From the NCBI RefSeq assembly GCF_004340685.1, contig NZ_SLUN01000024.1, positions 1-64,000 of the forward strand: a stretch of 64,000 nucleotides of DNA. The letters run 5' to 3'. The stretch comes from Hydrogenispora ethanolica. GTDB lineage: Bacteria > Bacillota > UBA4882 > UBA8346. Under the pieces are notes generated by a model that worked only from the letters and a program-made list of their open reading frames with translations, was not told the DNA's origin and made no database searches. Below are positions 46,823 through 55,637 of the stretch, piece by piece (the stretch's first letter is position 1; each line of letters opens with the position of its first letter). A program made the position numbers and the translations under genes.

Positions 46823-46873
46823 ATAGCTCCGCTCACTCACGAAAGGGATTGAAAGATAAGTCATGACGCCGCT

Positions 46874-47096
46874 GGACCTAACCCTCGCCCTTCCCCGGAG
46901 CAGCCTATGAAAGAAGATGTTTCAAGGGGAAGGGTAACCTTGGGCTTCGAATTCTAAGAGCTGCCTTATGACTTTTTTTAAGCAGAAACCGATGCTTTCG
47001 CAATGAAAGCATTTAGAGATCAGCGGCCATGGTTACCCTTCCCGTCGAACCGGCTTCCCTGAACAACTTCTCTAGGGAAGGGCGTGGGTTAGGTCC
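46874..47096. repeat. Nested inverted-repeat element, family D, copy 2
   Basis: Outer 22-bp arms (46874-46895 and 47075-47096) match in 21 positions and begin GGACCTAACCCTCGCCC. Inner arms 46927-46939 and 47031-47043 match perfectly (13 bp). A small hairpin GCTTTC-GCAAT-GAAAGC lies in the centre. The sequence after it (AACCCCTATCATGCCTT) is the same as after copy 1 and leads into a family C or B element in both places. Confidence 0.85.
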
Positions 47097-47133
47097 AAAC
47101 CCCTATCATGCCTTGGTATTTTCCTGCGGAGCT

Positions 47134-47425
47134 ATATGTTGCAACAAGTTTTTGTACATTCAAAATCATTGCAACATATTTCCTTGATTCATAGGTTGAA
47201 ATAAATACCGTGATTTGCCCTTTTCCAGCCATGCTTCACGGATGGAAAAGCTTACTCAAATATTTATCTCATCCTATATATATATGTTGCAATAAGTTTT
47301 TGTACATCCAAAATCATTGCAACATATTTCCTTGATTCATAAGTTGAAATAAATACCGTAAATTTCCCTTTTCCAGCCATGCTTCACGGATGGAAAAGCT
47401 TACTCAAATATTTATTTCAACTTAT
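47134..47425. repeat. C-B-C-B array of palindromic repeats
   Basis: Four elements in order: C 47134-47179, B 47191-47276, C 47282-47327, B 47339-47425. The two C-B units are a near-perfect direct duplication and lie in the opposite orientation to the B-C unit at 357-500. One B unit has one end of the ATAGGATGA type and the other of the ATAAGTTGA type reduced to ATAGGTTGA. Confidence 0.85.
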
Positions 47426-47445
47426 ATAGCATCTTTTTTATTCAT

Positions 47446-47535
47446 CCGGTGGTTAAATGTGTGAATACCAATTTTGGAAAACGCGGTAAAGCATCACCAT
47501 TTTCCAAAACTCCTTTCGATGTATTGAATCACCGG
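47446..47535. repeat. Small nested palindrome left of the integrase unit
   Basis: Outer arms CCGGTGGTT (47446-47454) and AATCACCGG (47527-47535) match with one mismatch. The inner arms TTTTGGAAAA (47472-47481) and TTTTCCAAAA (47500-47509) are perfect. No gene is recognisable between here and 47610. Confidence 0.65.
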
Positions 47536-47610
47536 AGTAGTAAAAGAACGTTAATGTGAATAAACGGCGTTTTAATGGGGAACACAACCATTGGCGGTGT
47601 AACTTTGCAT

Positions 47611-49042
47611 GCCGCAGTTTGTTCGAAACTACGTTATGCTGTCTGGAGGATGTTGATTTTACTCATGTTTCAAACAGAAACGACGGAGGCGGCGACGGCG
47701 AATGGGGTAAATTCCATGAATGTAGTATGCATCTCGTTGAGCTTGTCAATGGCGATTCTTTTTTGCTCCATGAGCGAGTGCGCATAGATATTCAGGGTTA
47801 TGGAGACATTGGAATGCCCCAAGATCTCGCTAAGCGTCTTGATATCAACGCCCAGCTCCAGAGCTCGTGTTGCAAAGGTATGTCGGATCGCGTGAAATTT
47901 GCGATCTTTTACCCCTGCGTTTGCCAATACCTTTTTATAAAGCTTTTGATACGTTCGCGGATCGATTGGTGTTTGAGAATCCGAAAGAAGATAGCAGTTT
48001 TCGTTGGCGGTGGACAGCTTCCATTCATCGGACAGCTTCAGCAGGAAATCAGGCAGCGGGATTTTTCTGACCGATTTCTGGCTTTTCGGCGCGCCGATGA
48101 GCAATGCCGTTTTATTTTTATCCTGCAGAAAGTTTTTGGTCCGGGATACCGTCCTCATGATGGACATGGTTCCGGCTTCCATATCGATGTCGCTCCATTT
48201 CAGCGCGCAGAGTTCGCCGAGACGGATTCCCGTATAAAAGCAGAGCAATATTCCCAGCTCCCGTCTATCGCCAAAATCCAGGGCCGCGTTTTCGACCAGC
48301 CGCTGTTCTTTTATGGAAAAAACCTGCGCCGCCACATTTTTTGTCTTCGGAAGCTTGACGGTTTCCAATACGGACGAGTACTCCGCCGAACCTTTCAAGA
48401 TTTCTTTCAGCGCCGTTTTAAAAATCGTCAGGATTTTTCTTTTGTAGGATTCAGAAAGCGAATGATTATCCTTGATCGATTTTTCAAACCGGGCAACCGA
48501 AAGCTCCGTGAGACAGTCATTTCCCGCGCTTTTGAAAAAAGGGATTACGTACTTTTGCATACAGCAGTAATAGTTTTCATAAGTGGAGGGTTTGACCCGA
48601 TCGAAAACACCGCTCTTTAACCAAAATTCAAACAACCCGGCCGCGCTTTGGATCGTACCGGGCATTTTTGCCTTACGAACCTTTAGGTGTTCCCGGTAAT
48701 TTTTCTTCTTTTCCCTGACTTCCTTGTAGGTTTTAGCGTAGACATACTGATATTTCCCGTCCGGCTTCAGAATGCGCCCTTCCCAGCGCCCATCCTTGCG
48801 TTTATAAACGTTTTCGCCTCTTCGCGGCATCTTCAAATACTCCCTTCAAATTCTGACGTTAAAACTGACGGCGATTGGTTCGTCCTATACCGGAACTATC
48901 CGATATCTCCTCATTTAAATATATCAGGATATGTATTTTTAGGCTATTTTTTTCAATTTTGCGTATAAAATTTATTAAATATTATTCGAAATGTGTCGAT
49001 ATAGGATAATAAAAGCAGTCGTAGTTTCGAACAAACTGCGGC
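47611..49042. mobile_element. Single-gene tyrosine-recombinase unit bounded by 23-bp inverted repeats
   Basis: A perfect 23-bp inverted repeat (47611-47633 and 49020-49042) encloses only the integrase gene and about 180 bp upstream of it. Each repeat has the layout of a recombinase core site: CGCAGTTT, a 5-bp spacer GTTCG, then AAACTACG (arms differ at one base). Inside, TATAGGA-like 7-mers recur near 48885-48915 and 48999-49007 and could be arm sites. Direct target duplications next to the ends are not visible. Tyrosine recombinases normally leave direct attachment repeats; inverted sites would instead allow inversion of the enclosed segment. Mobility or inversion is inference. Confidence 0.65.
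47670..48830 (-). CDS. Tyrosine-type site-specific recombinase (phage integrase family)
   Basis: A 386-residue integrase. An N-terminal AP2-like arm-binding part (YKRKDGRWEGRILKPDGKY) is followed by a SAM-like core-binding domain (about 60-165) and a complete catalytic domain: Arg203 (GIRLGEL), Lys249, His313 and Arg316 (HAIRHT), His339 (LGHSN) and the nucleophile Tyr349 (NIYAH). ATG 48830 has GGGAG nine bases upstream; a TTG two codons earlier is less likely. No excisionase, replication or cargo gene accompanies it, and it is enclosed by inverted repeats. Confidence 0.93.
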   Translation of the reverse strand: MPRRGENVYKRKDGRWEGRILKPDGKYQYVYAKTYKEVREKKKNYREHLKVRKAKMPGTIQSAAGLFEFWLKSGVFDRVKPSTYENYYCCMQKYVIPFFKSAGNDCLTELSVARFEKSIKDNHSLSESYKRKILTIFKTALKEILKGSAEYSSVLETVKLPKTKNVAAQVFSIKEQRLVENAALDFGDRRELGILLCFYTGIRLGELCALKWSDIDMEAGTMSIMRTVSRTKNFLQDKNKTALLIGAPKSQKSVRKIPLPDFLLKLSDEWKLSTANENCYLLSDSQTPIDPRTYQKLYKKVLANAGVKDRKFHAIRHTFATRALELGVDIKTLSEILGHSNVSITLNIYAHSLMEQKRIAIDKLNEMHTTFMEFTPFAVAASVVSV

Positions 49043-49054
49043 CTTTTTTGTAAT

Positions 49055-49098
49055 AAAAAAGAGACTGGCCCAAAAGCAATACAGGGCCAGTCTTTTTA
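49055..49098. terminator. Bidirectional intrinsic terminator
   Basis: A perfect 10-bp stem, AGACTGGCCC (49062-49071) with GGGCCAGTCT (49084-49093), has T runs on both strands. On the minus strand it closes the long cobalamin operon; on the plus strand it faces the integrase unit. Confidence 0.88.
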
Positions 49099-49236
49099 TG
49101 TAAGAACATGAAATAATCGAAAAAATTTTATGAAAATGGCAAAATGTCGAGTGAAAAGGATCAACAATAAAAAATCTGTATCCAGTTAACCTCCGCAAAA
49201 AATACGTAGGAATGATCGGGGTTAGGTCTCGCGGGT

Positions 49237-49980
49237 TTACTCCCGCACTTTCTTTAGGAGCAGGATCCCGGTTCCTAAAAACAAACCAAGATAAAACACC
49301 AGGGCCAGCACTGCCAGGCCCGGTGTCTCCCCTCCCAAACCGCTCATTCGCAGCGCATAGCTGGCGTGCGTAAGCGGCAGCAACTCAATCCCCCAACGGA
49401 AGAGGGCCGGCAAGCGGTTAGCGGAGAAAAAGGTGGCGCAAAGAAACGACATCGGCGTCAGCACGTAGGTGCTGAAATTGCTCATTTCCTCGTGCGAATT
49501 CATCAACATGGCCGCAACCAGCCCCAGCGCGGCAAAGACGGCGCAATTCAAAAATAAGGCCAGCAGAAACCAGCCGTTTAGCGACAAATGGGCGCCAAAA
49601 AAATACGCTAGAACGATAATCACCGCCGAAGCGATCAACCCTCTTAAAACGCCGGCCAGAACTTTTCCCAATGCATACGAACTGGCGCTGATCGGGGCCA
49701 GCAGGTATTCTTCCAGCGTCTTATGGTACAACCGGCTCATGTTTACCGGAGTGCCCACGGCGTTAAAACTGATGATCATCGAATTCAAAGCGATAATCCC
49801 CGGTACGATGAAGTCGAGATAATTGCTATGGCTTACCTCGATATTGCGGCCAAGCCCCCAGCCAAATGCGACCAGATATAAAACGGGCGAGATCATTCGC
49901 GCCAGAATATACCGGCCCAAGCGCCGTTTCAGCACCATCCAATCCCGCCAAAAAACCGTTCCCATGCCGGCCAGCATCAT
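49237..49980 (-). CDS. ABC-2 type exporter permease
   Basis: Membrane subunit of 247 residues with six hydrophobic segments and the ABC-2 features YLDFIVPGIIALNSMI and LEEYLLAPISASSYALGKVL (NodJ/DrrB-like). The start ATGATG overlaps the ATPase stop, so the two form one exporter. It is the last gene of a run that starts with the cobalamin riboswitch; the exported substance is unknown. Confidence 0.88.
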   Translation of the reverse strand: MMLAGMGTVFWRDWMVLKRRLGRYILARMISPVLYLVAFGWGLGRNIEVSHSNYLDFIVPGIIALNSMIISFNAVGTPVNMSRLYHKTLEEYLLAPISASSYALGKVLAGVLRGLIASAVIIVLAYFFGAHLSLNGWFLLALFLNCAVFAALGLVAAMLMNSHEEMSNFSTYVLTPMSFLCATFFSANRLPALFRWGIELLPLTHASYALRMSGLGGETPGLAVLALVFYLGLFLGTGILLLKKVRE

Positions 49981-50813
49981 TCGGTCACCTTCCTGCCCGT
50001 GAGCTCCACAAACACATCCTCAAGATTGGGCCGGCGAAGCGTCGCCGCCGCAGCGAGGCCGCCGGCAAACTGCGCCGCCTCAGTCCGGTCCTCAAAGAAC
50101 CGGCTGTTGAGTTTGTCATTCTCATGCCACTCCACCACATATTCGCCGAACCTCCGGCAAAGCACGCGCGGTGAATCCAGCGCGATGAGCTTGCCGTGAT
50201 CCAGTATCGCGACCCGCTGGCAAAGATTTTCGGCTTCCTCAATATAATGGGTCGTCATTACCACGGTAAGCCCGGCATCGGCCATGCCGCGGATTAACCC
50301 CCATAATCTCCGGCGGACCTGGGGATCCAGGCCGACGGTCGGCTCATCGAGAAACAGGATCCGCGGACGGTGCAACAGTGCCCGGGCGATCATCAGCCGC
50401 CGTTTCATTCCGCCCGAAAAGGTTTGAACCATATCGGCGCCCCGTTCCTCCAATTCGACCAGCCGGAGCAGTTCCTCCGTTCTTTGCCGGCGGATGGCCG
50501 CGGGGAGCTGATGCAACCTGCCGTGCAGTTCCAGATTTTCTCTGGCCGTCAGCTCAATGTCCAGGTTCAGATGCTGGGGCACCACGCCGATCATCGCTTT
50601 AATCCGCCGTTCGTCCTTAAGCGGGCAATGATCGATGGTGACGTGGCCGGCGCTGGGCCGGGTCAGCATGGTTAGGACCCGGATCGTCGTGGTTTTGCCT
50701 GCCCCGTTGGGCCCCAGCAAGCCAAACAGCTCTCCCCTGGCGACCGATAAATTCAAATTATCGATGGCCGTTCTGTCGCCATAGCGCTTCGTCAATCCGA
50801 CGATTTCGATCAT
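49977..50813 (-). CDS. ABC exporter ATP-binding protein (DrrA/NodI-like)
   Basis: A 278-residue ATPase with Walker A GPNGAGKTTT, signature FSGGMKRRL and Walker B ILFLDEPTVGLD. A C-terminal extension, WHENDKLNSRFFEDRTEAAQF, is typical of ABC-2 exporters. It begins 27 bp after the previous gene and is coupled to the permease, so it shares the B12-controlled transcript unless a promoter is hidden in the btuD-like gene. Confidence 0.9.
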   Translation of the reverse strand: MIEIVGLTKRYGDRTAIDNLNLSVARGELFGLLGPNGAGKTTTIRVLTMLTRPSAGHVTIDHCPLKDERRIKAMIGVVPQHLNLDIELTARENLELHGRLHQLPAAIRRQRTEELLRLVELEERGADMVQTFSGGMKRRLMIARALLHRPRILFLDEPTVGLDPQVRRRLWGLIRGMADAGLTVVMTTHYIEEAENLCQRVAILDHGKLIALDSPRVLCRRFGEYVVEWHENDKLNSRFFEDRTEAAQFAGGLAAAATLRRPNLEDVFVELTGRKVTE

Positions 50814-50840
50814 GGTTTGCTTCCCGTTCTCTTCCTAAAT

Positions 50841-51629
50841 TTATAGTGGAGCGACCAACCGCCGGGGCAGGCAGACGGGCCGGCCCTGGCTATCCGGCCA
50901 AATATCGGCTTCCACGCCGAACACCTCGCAAAGCATCCGCGGGGTGATAACATCCGCGGGAGGACCCGCCGCGTACAGATTCCCCCGCGCCAATACCGCC
51001 ACCGTATCCGAATAACGGGCCGCGCAATTCATATCGTGCAGCACCATGACGATGGTAATCCGCTGCGCTTCATTTAAGCGCCGCAGCAGCTCCATAATCT
51101 CCAGCTGATGGCAGATGTCCAGATGGGTCGTTGGTTCGTCCAACAGCAAAACGCGCGGTTTTTGAGCCAAAGCCATGGCGATCCAGGCCCGTTGCCGTTC
51201 CCCGCCCGACAGGGTATTGACTTGTCGCGAGGCCAGGGACGACAATTTCATCTGACCCAGGGCCCATTCCAAAACTCTCCGGTCTTCCGCCGCGTCGCCG
51301 CCCCGCCAGTTTTGGTGGGGAAACCGGCCGTATTCGACCAGCTCCCGTACAGTCAGGTCGTTGGGCGCGCGGGAACCCTGATGCAACATCGCCAACTGGC
51401 GGGCCAATTTTTTGGCGCCGCAATCCCGAATATCGCCCCCGTCCAGCAGGACCGAGCCTTCCAGCGGCTTTAGATTGCGCGCCAATGTTTTCAGCAGGGT
51501 ACTCTTGCCGGAACCGTTCGGACCGATAATCGATAGAATCATCCCTTGCTCCACAGCCAGGGACAATTCGCGGATCACGGTCCGGTCTCCAAAGCCTGCC
51601 GCTAGTTTCTCCGCGGCCAATAGGGCCAT
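50841..51629 (-). CDS. btuD: Corrinoid/iron-chelate ABC importer ATPase (BtuD/FecE-like)
   Basis: A 262-residue ATPase with Walker A GPNGSGKST, signature LSGGERQRAW and Walker B VLLLDEPTTHLD. Its ATG begins directly after the stop of the permease gene, with GGAGGG in that gene's last codons. The riboswitch and cobalamin genes in the operon favour a corrinoid substrate over iron siderophore; the gene symbol rests on this context. Confidence 0.88.
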   Translation of the reverse strand: MALLAAEKLAAGFGDRTVIRELSLAVEQGMILSIIGPNGSGKSTLLKTLARNLKPLEGSVLLDGGDIRDCGAKKLARQLAMLHQGSRAPNDLTVRELVEYGRFPHQNWRGGDAAEDRRVLEWALGQMKLSSLASRQVNTLSGGERQRAWIAMALAQKPRVLLLDEPTTHLDICHQLEIMELLRRLNEAQRITIVMVLHDMNCAARYSDTVAVLARGNLYAAGPPADVITPRMLCEVFGVEADIWPDSQGRPVCLPRRLVAPL

Positions 51630-52652
51630 CTATGCTTCCCTCCTTAACAAGTAGAGGAAAAAAGGCGCGCCCAGAAAAGCCATGATGATTCCCGTCGGCA
51701 GTTCAACGGGGGCGAACAACGTGCGCGCCAAGGTATCGCTGAGAATGACCACTGTCATTCCGAGCAGCGCCGCGGCGGGCAGCAAAAAGCGATGATCGGA
51801 GCCGATCAACAACCGGGCCATATGGGGCACGATGAGACCGACAAACCCCAGCAGCCCCACAACGCTGACGGCGCTGGCGGCCAGTAACGCCGCGACCGCG
51901 GTCAGCAGCAATCTCGTCCGTTCAACCGGCAAGCCCAATCCTTGGGCCGCTTCGTCTCCCAGATTGAGTACATTTAGTTTTTTCGCGCCCAGGAATGCCA
52001 GAATGCCGCCAAAGACCGAATACGGCAAGATGATATGAAAATGTGGCCAGCTTCTGGCCGTTAATCCGCCAACCATCCACAAAAGGGCTCCGTGAACCCG
52101 ATCGCTATAAAACACCAAAAGGGCCGAGATGCCCGATCCCAAAAAGGCCGAAACCGCCACCCCGGCCAAAACCATTCTCATCGGCCGGATACCGCCTTTC
52201 CAGGCCAGGATATAGATGAGGCAAGCGGCGCCCATGGCTCCGATAAAAGCGATGGGCGTCAGCAGGTATTCCATTTTGGGCAAAAGCACGAGGACAACGA
52301 TTCCGGCCAGTCCGGCTCCGGAAGAAATTCCGATAATATGGGGATCGGCCAACGGGTTTTTCATCACCGCTTGCAAAATGGCTCCCGCCAGAGCCAGATT
52401 CATGCCAGTCAACGCTCCGACCAAGATCCGCGGCAACCGGATGTTCCAGATGATTTTCGCCTGGACGTCGGCAGCGGGGGCGCTAATACCCCGGATGATT
52501 TCCGCCGGCGGAATATTCACGGCGCCCTTCATCAGGCTGATGCCGATGCTGGCGATGGCCAGGATGGCAAAGCCCAGGATGGCGCTCCCGCGCCAAAGCC
52601 TTCTATTTAAATCTTTGCCGGAATGAATCGAGTAGCTTCTCCTATTGGACAC
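51630..52652 (-). CDS. btuC: Corrinoid/iron-chelate ABC importer permease (BtuC/FecCD-like)
   Basis: A 340-residue permease of the FecCD family with about ten membrane segments and the motifs MKNPLADPHIIGISSGAGL and GLIVPHMARLL. GTG start that overlaps the end of the binding-protein gene by 11 bp. It should transport a corrinoid delivered by the binding protein. Confidence 0.9.
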   Translation of the reverse strand: MSNRRSYSIHSGKDLNRRLWRGSAILGFAILAIASIGISLMKGAVNIPPAEIIRGISAPAADVQAKIIWNIRLPRILVGALTGMNLALAGAILQAVMKNPLADPHIIGISSGAGLAGIVVLVLLPKMEYLLTPIAFIGAMGAACLIYILAWKGGIRPMRMVLAGVAVSAFLGSGISALLVFYSDRVHGALLWMVGGLTARSWPHFHIILPYSVFGGILAFLGAKKLNVLNLGDEAAQGLGLPVERTRLLLTAVAALLAASAVSVVGLLGFVGLIVPHMARLLIGSDHRFLLPAAALLGMTVVILSDTLARTLFAPVELPTGIIMAFLGAPFFLYLLRREA

Positions 52653-53616
52653 TGCCGTAAACCTCGGGATAAGCCAATTTCGCCATGTATGCCGCGGATT
52701 CGGGGATGCGGAGGCCGGGATTCAGCAAGAAAAGTTCCGACGGCAAAAAGGCCACTTTTTTATGGCGCACCGCCCGCAATGTGGACCAGGCCGAATTGTT
52801 TTCCACATCGAGCCGCAGCGTATTTTCGATCTCCGCTGTTTTGCCCATGGTCACGATGAAGATCAGATCGGGGTCGCTCTCCACCAACTTTTCCAAGCTG
52901 TAAGGCGTCAGATCCGCCCCGCTGTCAAAGGGCCTGCTGCCGGCGGCGACGTTCTGCAGCCGCAACAGTTTGGCGGTGTTGCCGGCGATGCTGTTTTCCA
53001 ATTCCAGGCTCACGCTTTTGGAGGTAGCACGGAGGATGGCGACCTTGGTGATCTGGTTGGGAAGCTTAGCGGTGATCATCTTAAGTTTGGCTTTTAAGTT
53101 TTGGATCATGGCGGCGGCCTTCTGTTTCGTGCCCGCAATATTGCCGAACAAGGCGATTTTGTCAAACACGTCGTCATAGGTTTTATATTTCAGGACGATC
53201 ACCGGAATCCGGTTGCTTTCCAATACCGGAACGAGCGCGTCCTGGATGCCCTGCATGGCAATGACCAAATCGGGCTGCAGGGCAACCACCTTTTCCACAT
53301 TGATATGATAAGCGAAACCGACTTCCGGGATGCTCCGGCCCTGTTTCGGCAAGCGGAGGTCAATACTGGAACTGGGCCTGCCGACGGCCTTGCCGTCCAC
53401 CGCGTATAAAAGTTCCAGAAAGGATGGGGATAGAACCACGATCCTGCCCGGTTTGCGTCCCAAAACGGTGGTTCGCCCGGCATCGTCGGTTATTTTCAGA
53501 TATCCGGCTTGCTTATGACTTCCGGACGGGGCCTGCTTGGCCTGCAGGCTGGGTCCGGCCATGATCACGGCCGTCAGCACCATGATGACCAGGCCGCATC
53601 GCCAATATTTTTTCAA
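52642..53616 (-). CDS. btuF: Corrinoid/iron-chelate binding protein (BtuF-like)
   Basis: Periplasmic-binding protein of class III, 324 residues. The signal peptide is KKYWRCGLVIMVLTAVIMAG with cleavage near LQA|KQ and no lipobox. The mature chain has ITDDAGRTTVLGRKPGRIVVLSPS and LQPDLVIAMQG. TTG start after AAGGAGG. It captures cobalamin or a precursor outside the membrane. Confidence 0.88.
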   Translation of the reverse strand: MKKYWRCGLVIMVLTAVIMAGPSLQAKQAPSGSHKQAGYLKITDDAGRTTVLGRKPGRIVVLSPSFLELLYAVDGKAVGRPSSSIDLRLPKQGRSIPEVGFAYHINVEKVVALQPDLVIAMQGIQDALVPVLESNRIPVIVLKYKTYDDVFDKIALFGNIAGTKQKAAAMIQNLKAKLKMITAKLPNQITKVAILRATSKSVSLELENSIAGNTAKLLRLQNVAAGSRPFDSGADLTPYSLEKLVESDPDLIFIVTMGKTAEIENTLRLDVENNSAWSTLRAVRHKKVAFLPSELFLLNPGLRIPESAAYMAKLAYPEVYGSVQ

Positions 53617-53665
53617 AAAACTCCGCCTCCTTCTCCCGCCGGCCCTGGATGAACAACAAAGGGCT

Positions 53666-54370
53666 TCACGCTTTATTTCTGCGCGTCAGGATCGTGGATA
53701 AATAATTGATCGTTTGGTCGCCGATCTCAGTTACGTCGCGCACCACTTGCTCGTCCTCCAAACCGCACCGGCTGACCATTACCGCGTTCTCGGCCAATCC
53801 GTGCCGTTTTAGCGTCTCGATAAGTTTTTGATAGTTTTTATACACCTTCATCAGTACGACATTGTCCGACCTTGCCAGCACCCGGTCGAGTTGCTCCGGG
53901 GTCAGCGTCGCCGGGACAACGCTTAAGGTATCATTCCCTTCGGCCAGCGGATAACCCAGTTTGCTGGCCATGGCGCAAAAAGCCGGCACCCCGGGGATGG
54001 TCTCCACGGGGTAACCGCAGTTCTCCAAGAGATGAAAGATATAGATATAGGTACTATAGAACATCGGATCGCCCAATGTTAAAAATACGACTTTTTTCCC
54101 CGCCGCCAGCAATTCCAGAATGGTATTTTTATTGTTTTCCCAGGCTTCCGATAAAGTTTCGCCATCAAACACCATCGGGAAAACCAACCTCACGATGGGG
54201 ACTCCCGCTTTCAAAAAAGGTTGGGCAATGGTCAGTGCCGTGCTTTCATCCTTTTTCTCGGTTTTGGGCGCAATGACGACATCCGCTTGCTGAATCGCCC
54301 GAATCGCTTTGACAGTAAGCAGTTCGGGATCACCGGGACCCACGCCGACCCCATAGAATACTCCCGCCAT
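53666..54370 (-). CDS. cbiL: Cobalt-factor II / precorrin-2 C20-methyltransferase
   Basis: A 234-residue SAM-dependent methyltransferase of corrin-ring synthesis with YGVGVGPGDPELLTVKA at the N terminus, FLTLGDPMFYSTY and TIPGVPAFCAMASKLGYPLA. Presence of a CbiK-type chelatase in the operon points to the anaerobic pathway with cobalt already inserted. ATG 54370 is chosen by family alignment; the frame is open to 54427. No other cbi genes are in the window. Confidence 0.9.
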   Translation of the reverse strand: MAGVFYGVGVGPGDPELLTVKAIRAIQQADVVIAPKTEKKDESTALTIAQPFLKAGVPIVRLVFPMVFDGETLSEAWENNKNTILELLAAGKKVVFLTLGDPMFYSTYIYIFHLLENCGYPVETIPGVPAFCAMASKLGYPLAEGNDTLSVVPATLTPEQLDRVLARSDNVVLMKVYKNYQKLIETLKRHGLAENAVMVSRCGLEDEQVVRDVTEIGDQTINYLSTILTRRNKA

Positions 54371-54472
54371 CCATATACCTCGCTGATTTGAACTTCGCCT
54401 GCATTCTTGAAAATAGGGCAAAACCAACCCCGGCCGCCCGCGGATAGCGTTGATCCTGCCCTTCAGACTTTG

Positions 54473-55417
54473 CTATTGAATAACCGGAATGGGCGGCTTG
54501 TCCTTGCTCCGCTCCTTATACTTGTTGTCGATGGCGTCCCGCACGTGTTGGACATAAATGTCCTGAACCGCGGGATTTTCACCCAAGCCGTGGAGGTAAC
54601 TATCCACTTTGAATCCGGCTTTGAGCAGCTGCGATTTGAATGAATCCTCTTCGTCGCCGGCCATATCGTTGTTGGCATGGTCTCCGGCAACCAGCATAAA
54701 GGGGACCAGGGTCACTTTCTCAATCCCATTTTGCTTGAGTTTCTCGGTGAGATTTTCAAACGTCGGATAGCCTTCCACCGTGAACACGAACACCTTTTTG
54801 AGGCCCGCATCCTCCAGTTTTAATTGCAGCGCGGCATAGGCGGTGTTGGCCGGGTTTACGCCGCCGTGTCCCATCAGGGCGACGGCTTCATGGGCCCCAA
54901 GCTTCGGCAGTTGCGCTTGTAAAGCCTTGATGACGATCAAATAATCGTCGGGTTTTTCGCCCTCCTGTCCCGTGTAATAGAGCAGCGGACGGCCCACCGA
55001 CAGTTTGGCGAAGGCTTTGTCGTAGCTTGACACCGAATTCATGAGTTTTTCATATTCCTCACCGGGCTCGATGTGCAGCGGCTGGATGATTGCTTCGCTG
55101 TAACCGTCCGCTTTCAACCGCTCCAATGCTTGCTTTTCGGTGTCAAATTTTAAGCCGCGATCGGCCAGTCTTTGAATGATGATCCGGGAGGTAAAGGCTT
55201 CCCGGACTTCATAACCGGGGAAAGCGGCGCGGATTTTCTCCTTCACCGCCGCGGTGGTCACTTGGTGGGTATCCATGTAAGTGGTGCCGAAACTAACGAC
55301 CAAGATGGCTTTTTTCACTGGCTTTGCCTCCGCGGCGTGAGTTTTTGGCCCAAAAGTCATTCCAAAATTAAAAGTTGTCAAAAGCGCGATCGTGATCAAC
55401 CAAAAACTTTTTTTCAT
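54473..55417 (-). CDS. cbiK: Exported sirohydrochlorin cobaltochelatase (CbiK)
   Basis: CbiK-type chelatase of 314 residues that puts cobalt into sirohydrochlorin. Metal and catalytic residues are in place: His184 (ALMGHGG), Glu215 (FTVEGY) and His247 (VAGDHANNDM). Unlike the cytoplasmic enzyme, it has a signal peptide (KKSFWLITIALLTTFNFGM, cleavage near THA|AEA), as in the periplasmic CbiK of Desulfovibrio. ATG 55417, eight bases after AAGGAG, is preferred to the GTG at 55426. It is the first gene after the cobalamin riboswitch. Confidence 0.92.
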   Translation of the reverse strand: MKKSFWLITIALLTTFNFGMTFGPKTHAAEAKPVKKAILVVSFGTTYMDTHQVTTAAVKEKIRAAFPGYEVREAFTSRIIIQRLADRGLKFDTEKQALERLKADGYSEAIIQPLHIEPGEEYEKLMNSVSSYDKAFAKLSVGRPLLYYTGQEGEKPDDYLIVIKALQAQLPKLGAHEAVALMGHGGVNPANTAYAALQLKLEDAGLKKVFVFTVEGYPTFENLTEKLKQNGIEKVTLVPFMLVAGDHANNDMAGDEEDSFKSQLLKAGFKVDSYLHGLGENPAVQDIYVQHVRDAIDNKYKERSKDKPPIPVIQ

Positions 55418-55549
55418 TGGTATCACTCCTTCATTCTCTGATTACTCTGGAATATCATCCGAATATAGCCGTAGGCCCTGGCATCACCTCCCATCAAGAA
55501 CTCCTTACGCGGCTCGGGAGGCTCAATATCCAAAGGCGCACCAATCCAA

Positions 55550-55576
55550 TAAAAATCCCGGCTAAAATAGCCGGGA
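55550..55576 (-). terminator. Expression-platform terminator of the cobalamin riboswitch
   Basis: Perfect stem ATCCCGGCT with AGCCGGGAT (55555-55576), then TTTTTATT on the minus strand. It lies between the aptamer and the cbiK start, so B12 binding should end transcription here. Confidence 0.88.
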
Positions 55577-55637
55577 TGGAGTAATACGCGATTGCATAGA
55601 ATCCCCTTCCCGTCGCTCGTAGGTATAACGGAGATTG

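Noticed and set aside
47556-48620. Long plus-strand ORF of 354 residues opposite the integrase
   Set aside because: It is the mirror of the integrase gene, lacks any family motif and starts outside the inverted repeat.
47611-49042. Prophage or integrative conjugative element
   Set aside because: Only an integrase is present; no structural, replication or transfer genes and no direct attachment repeats.
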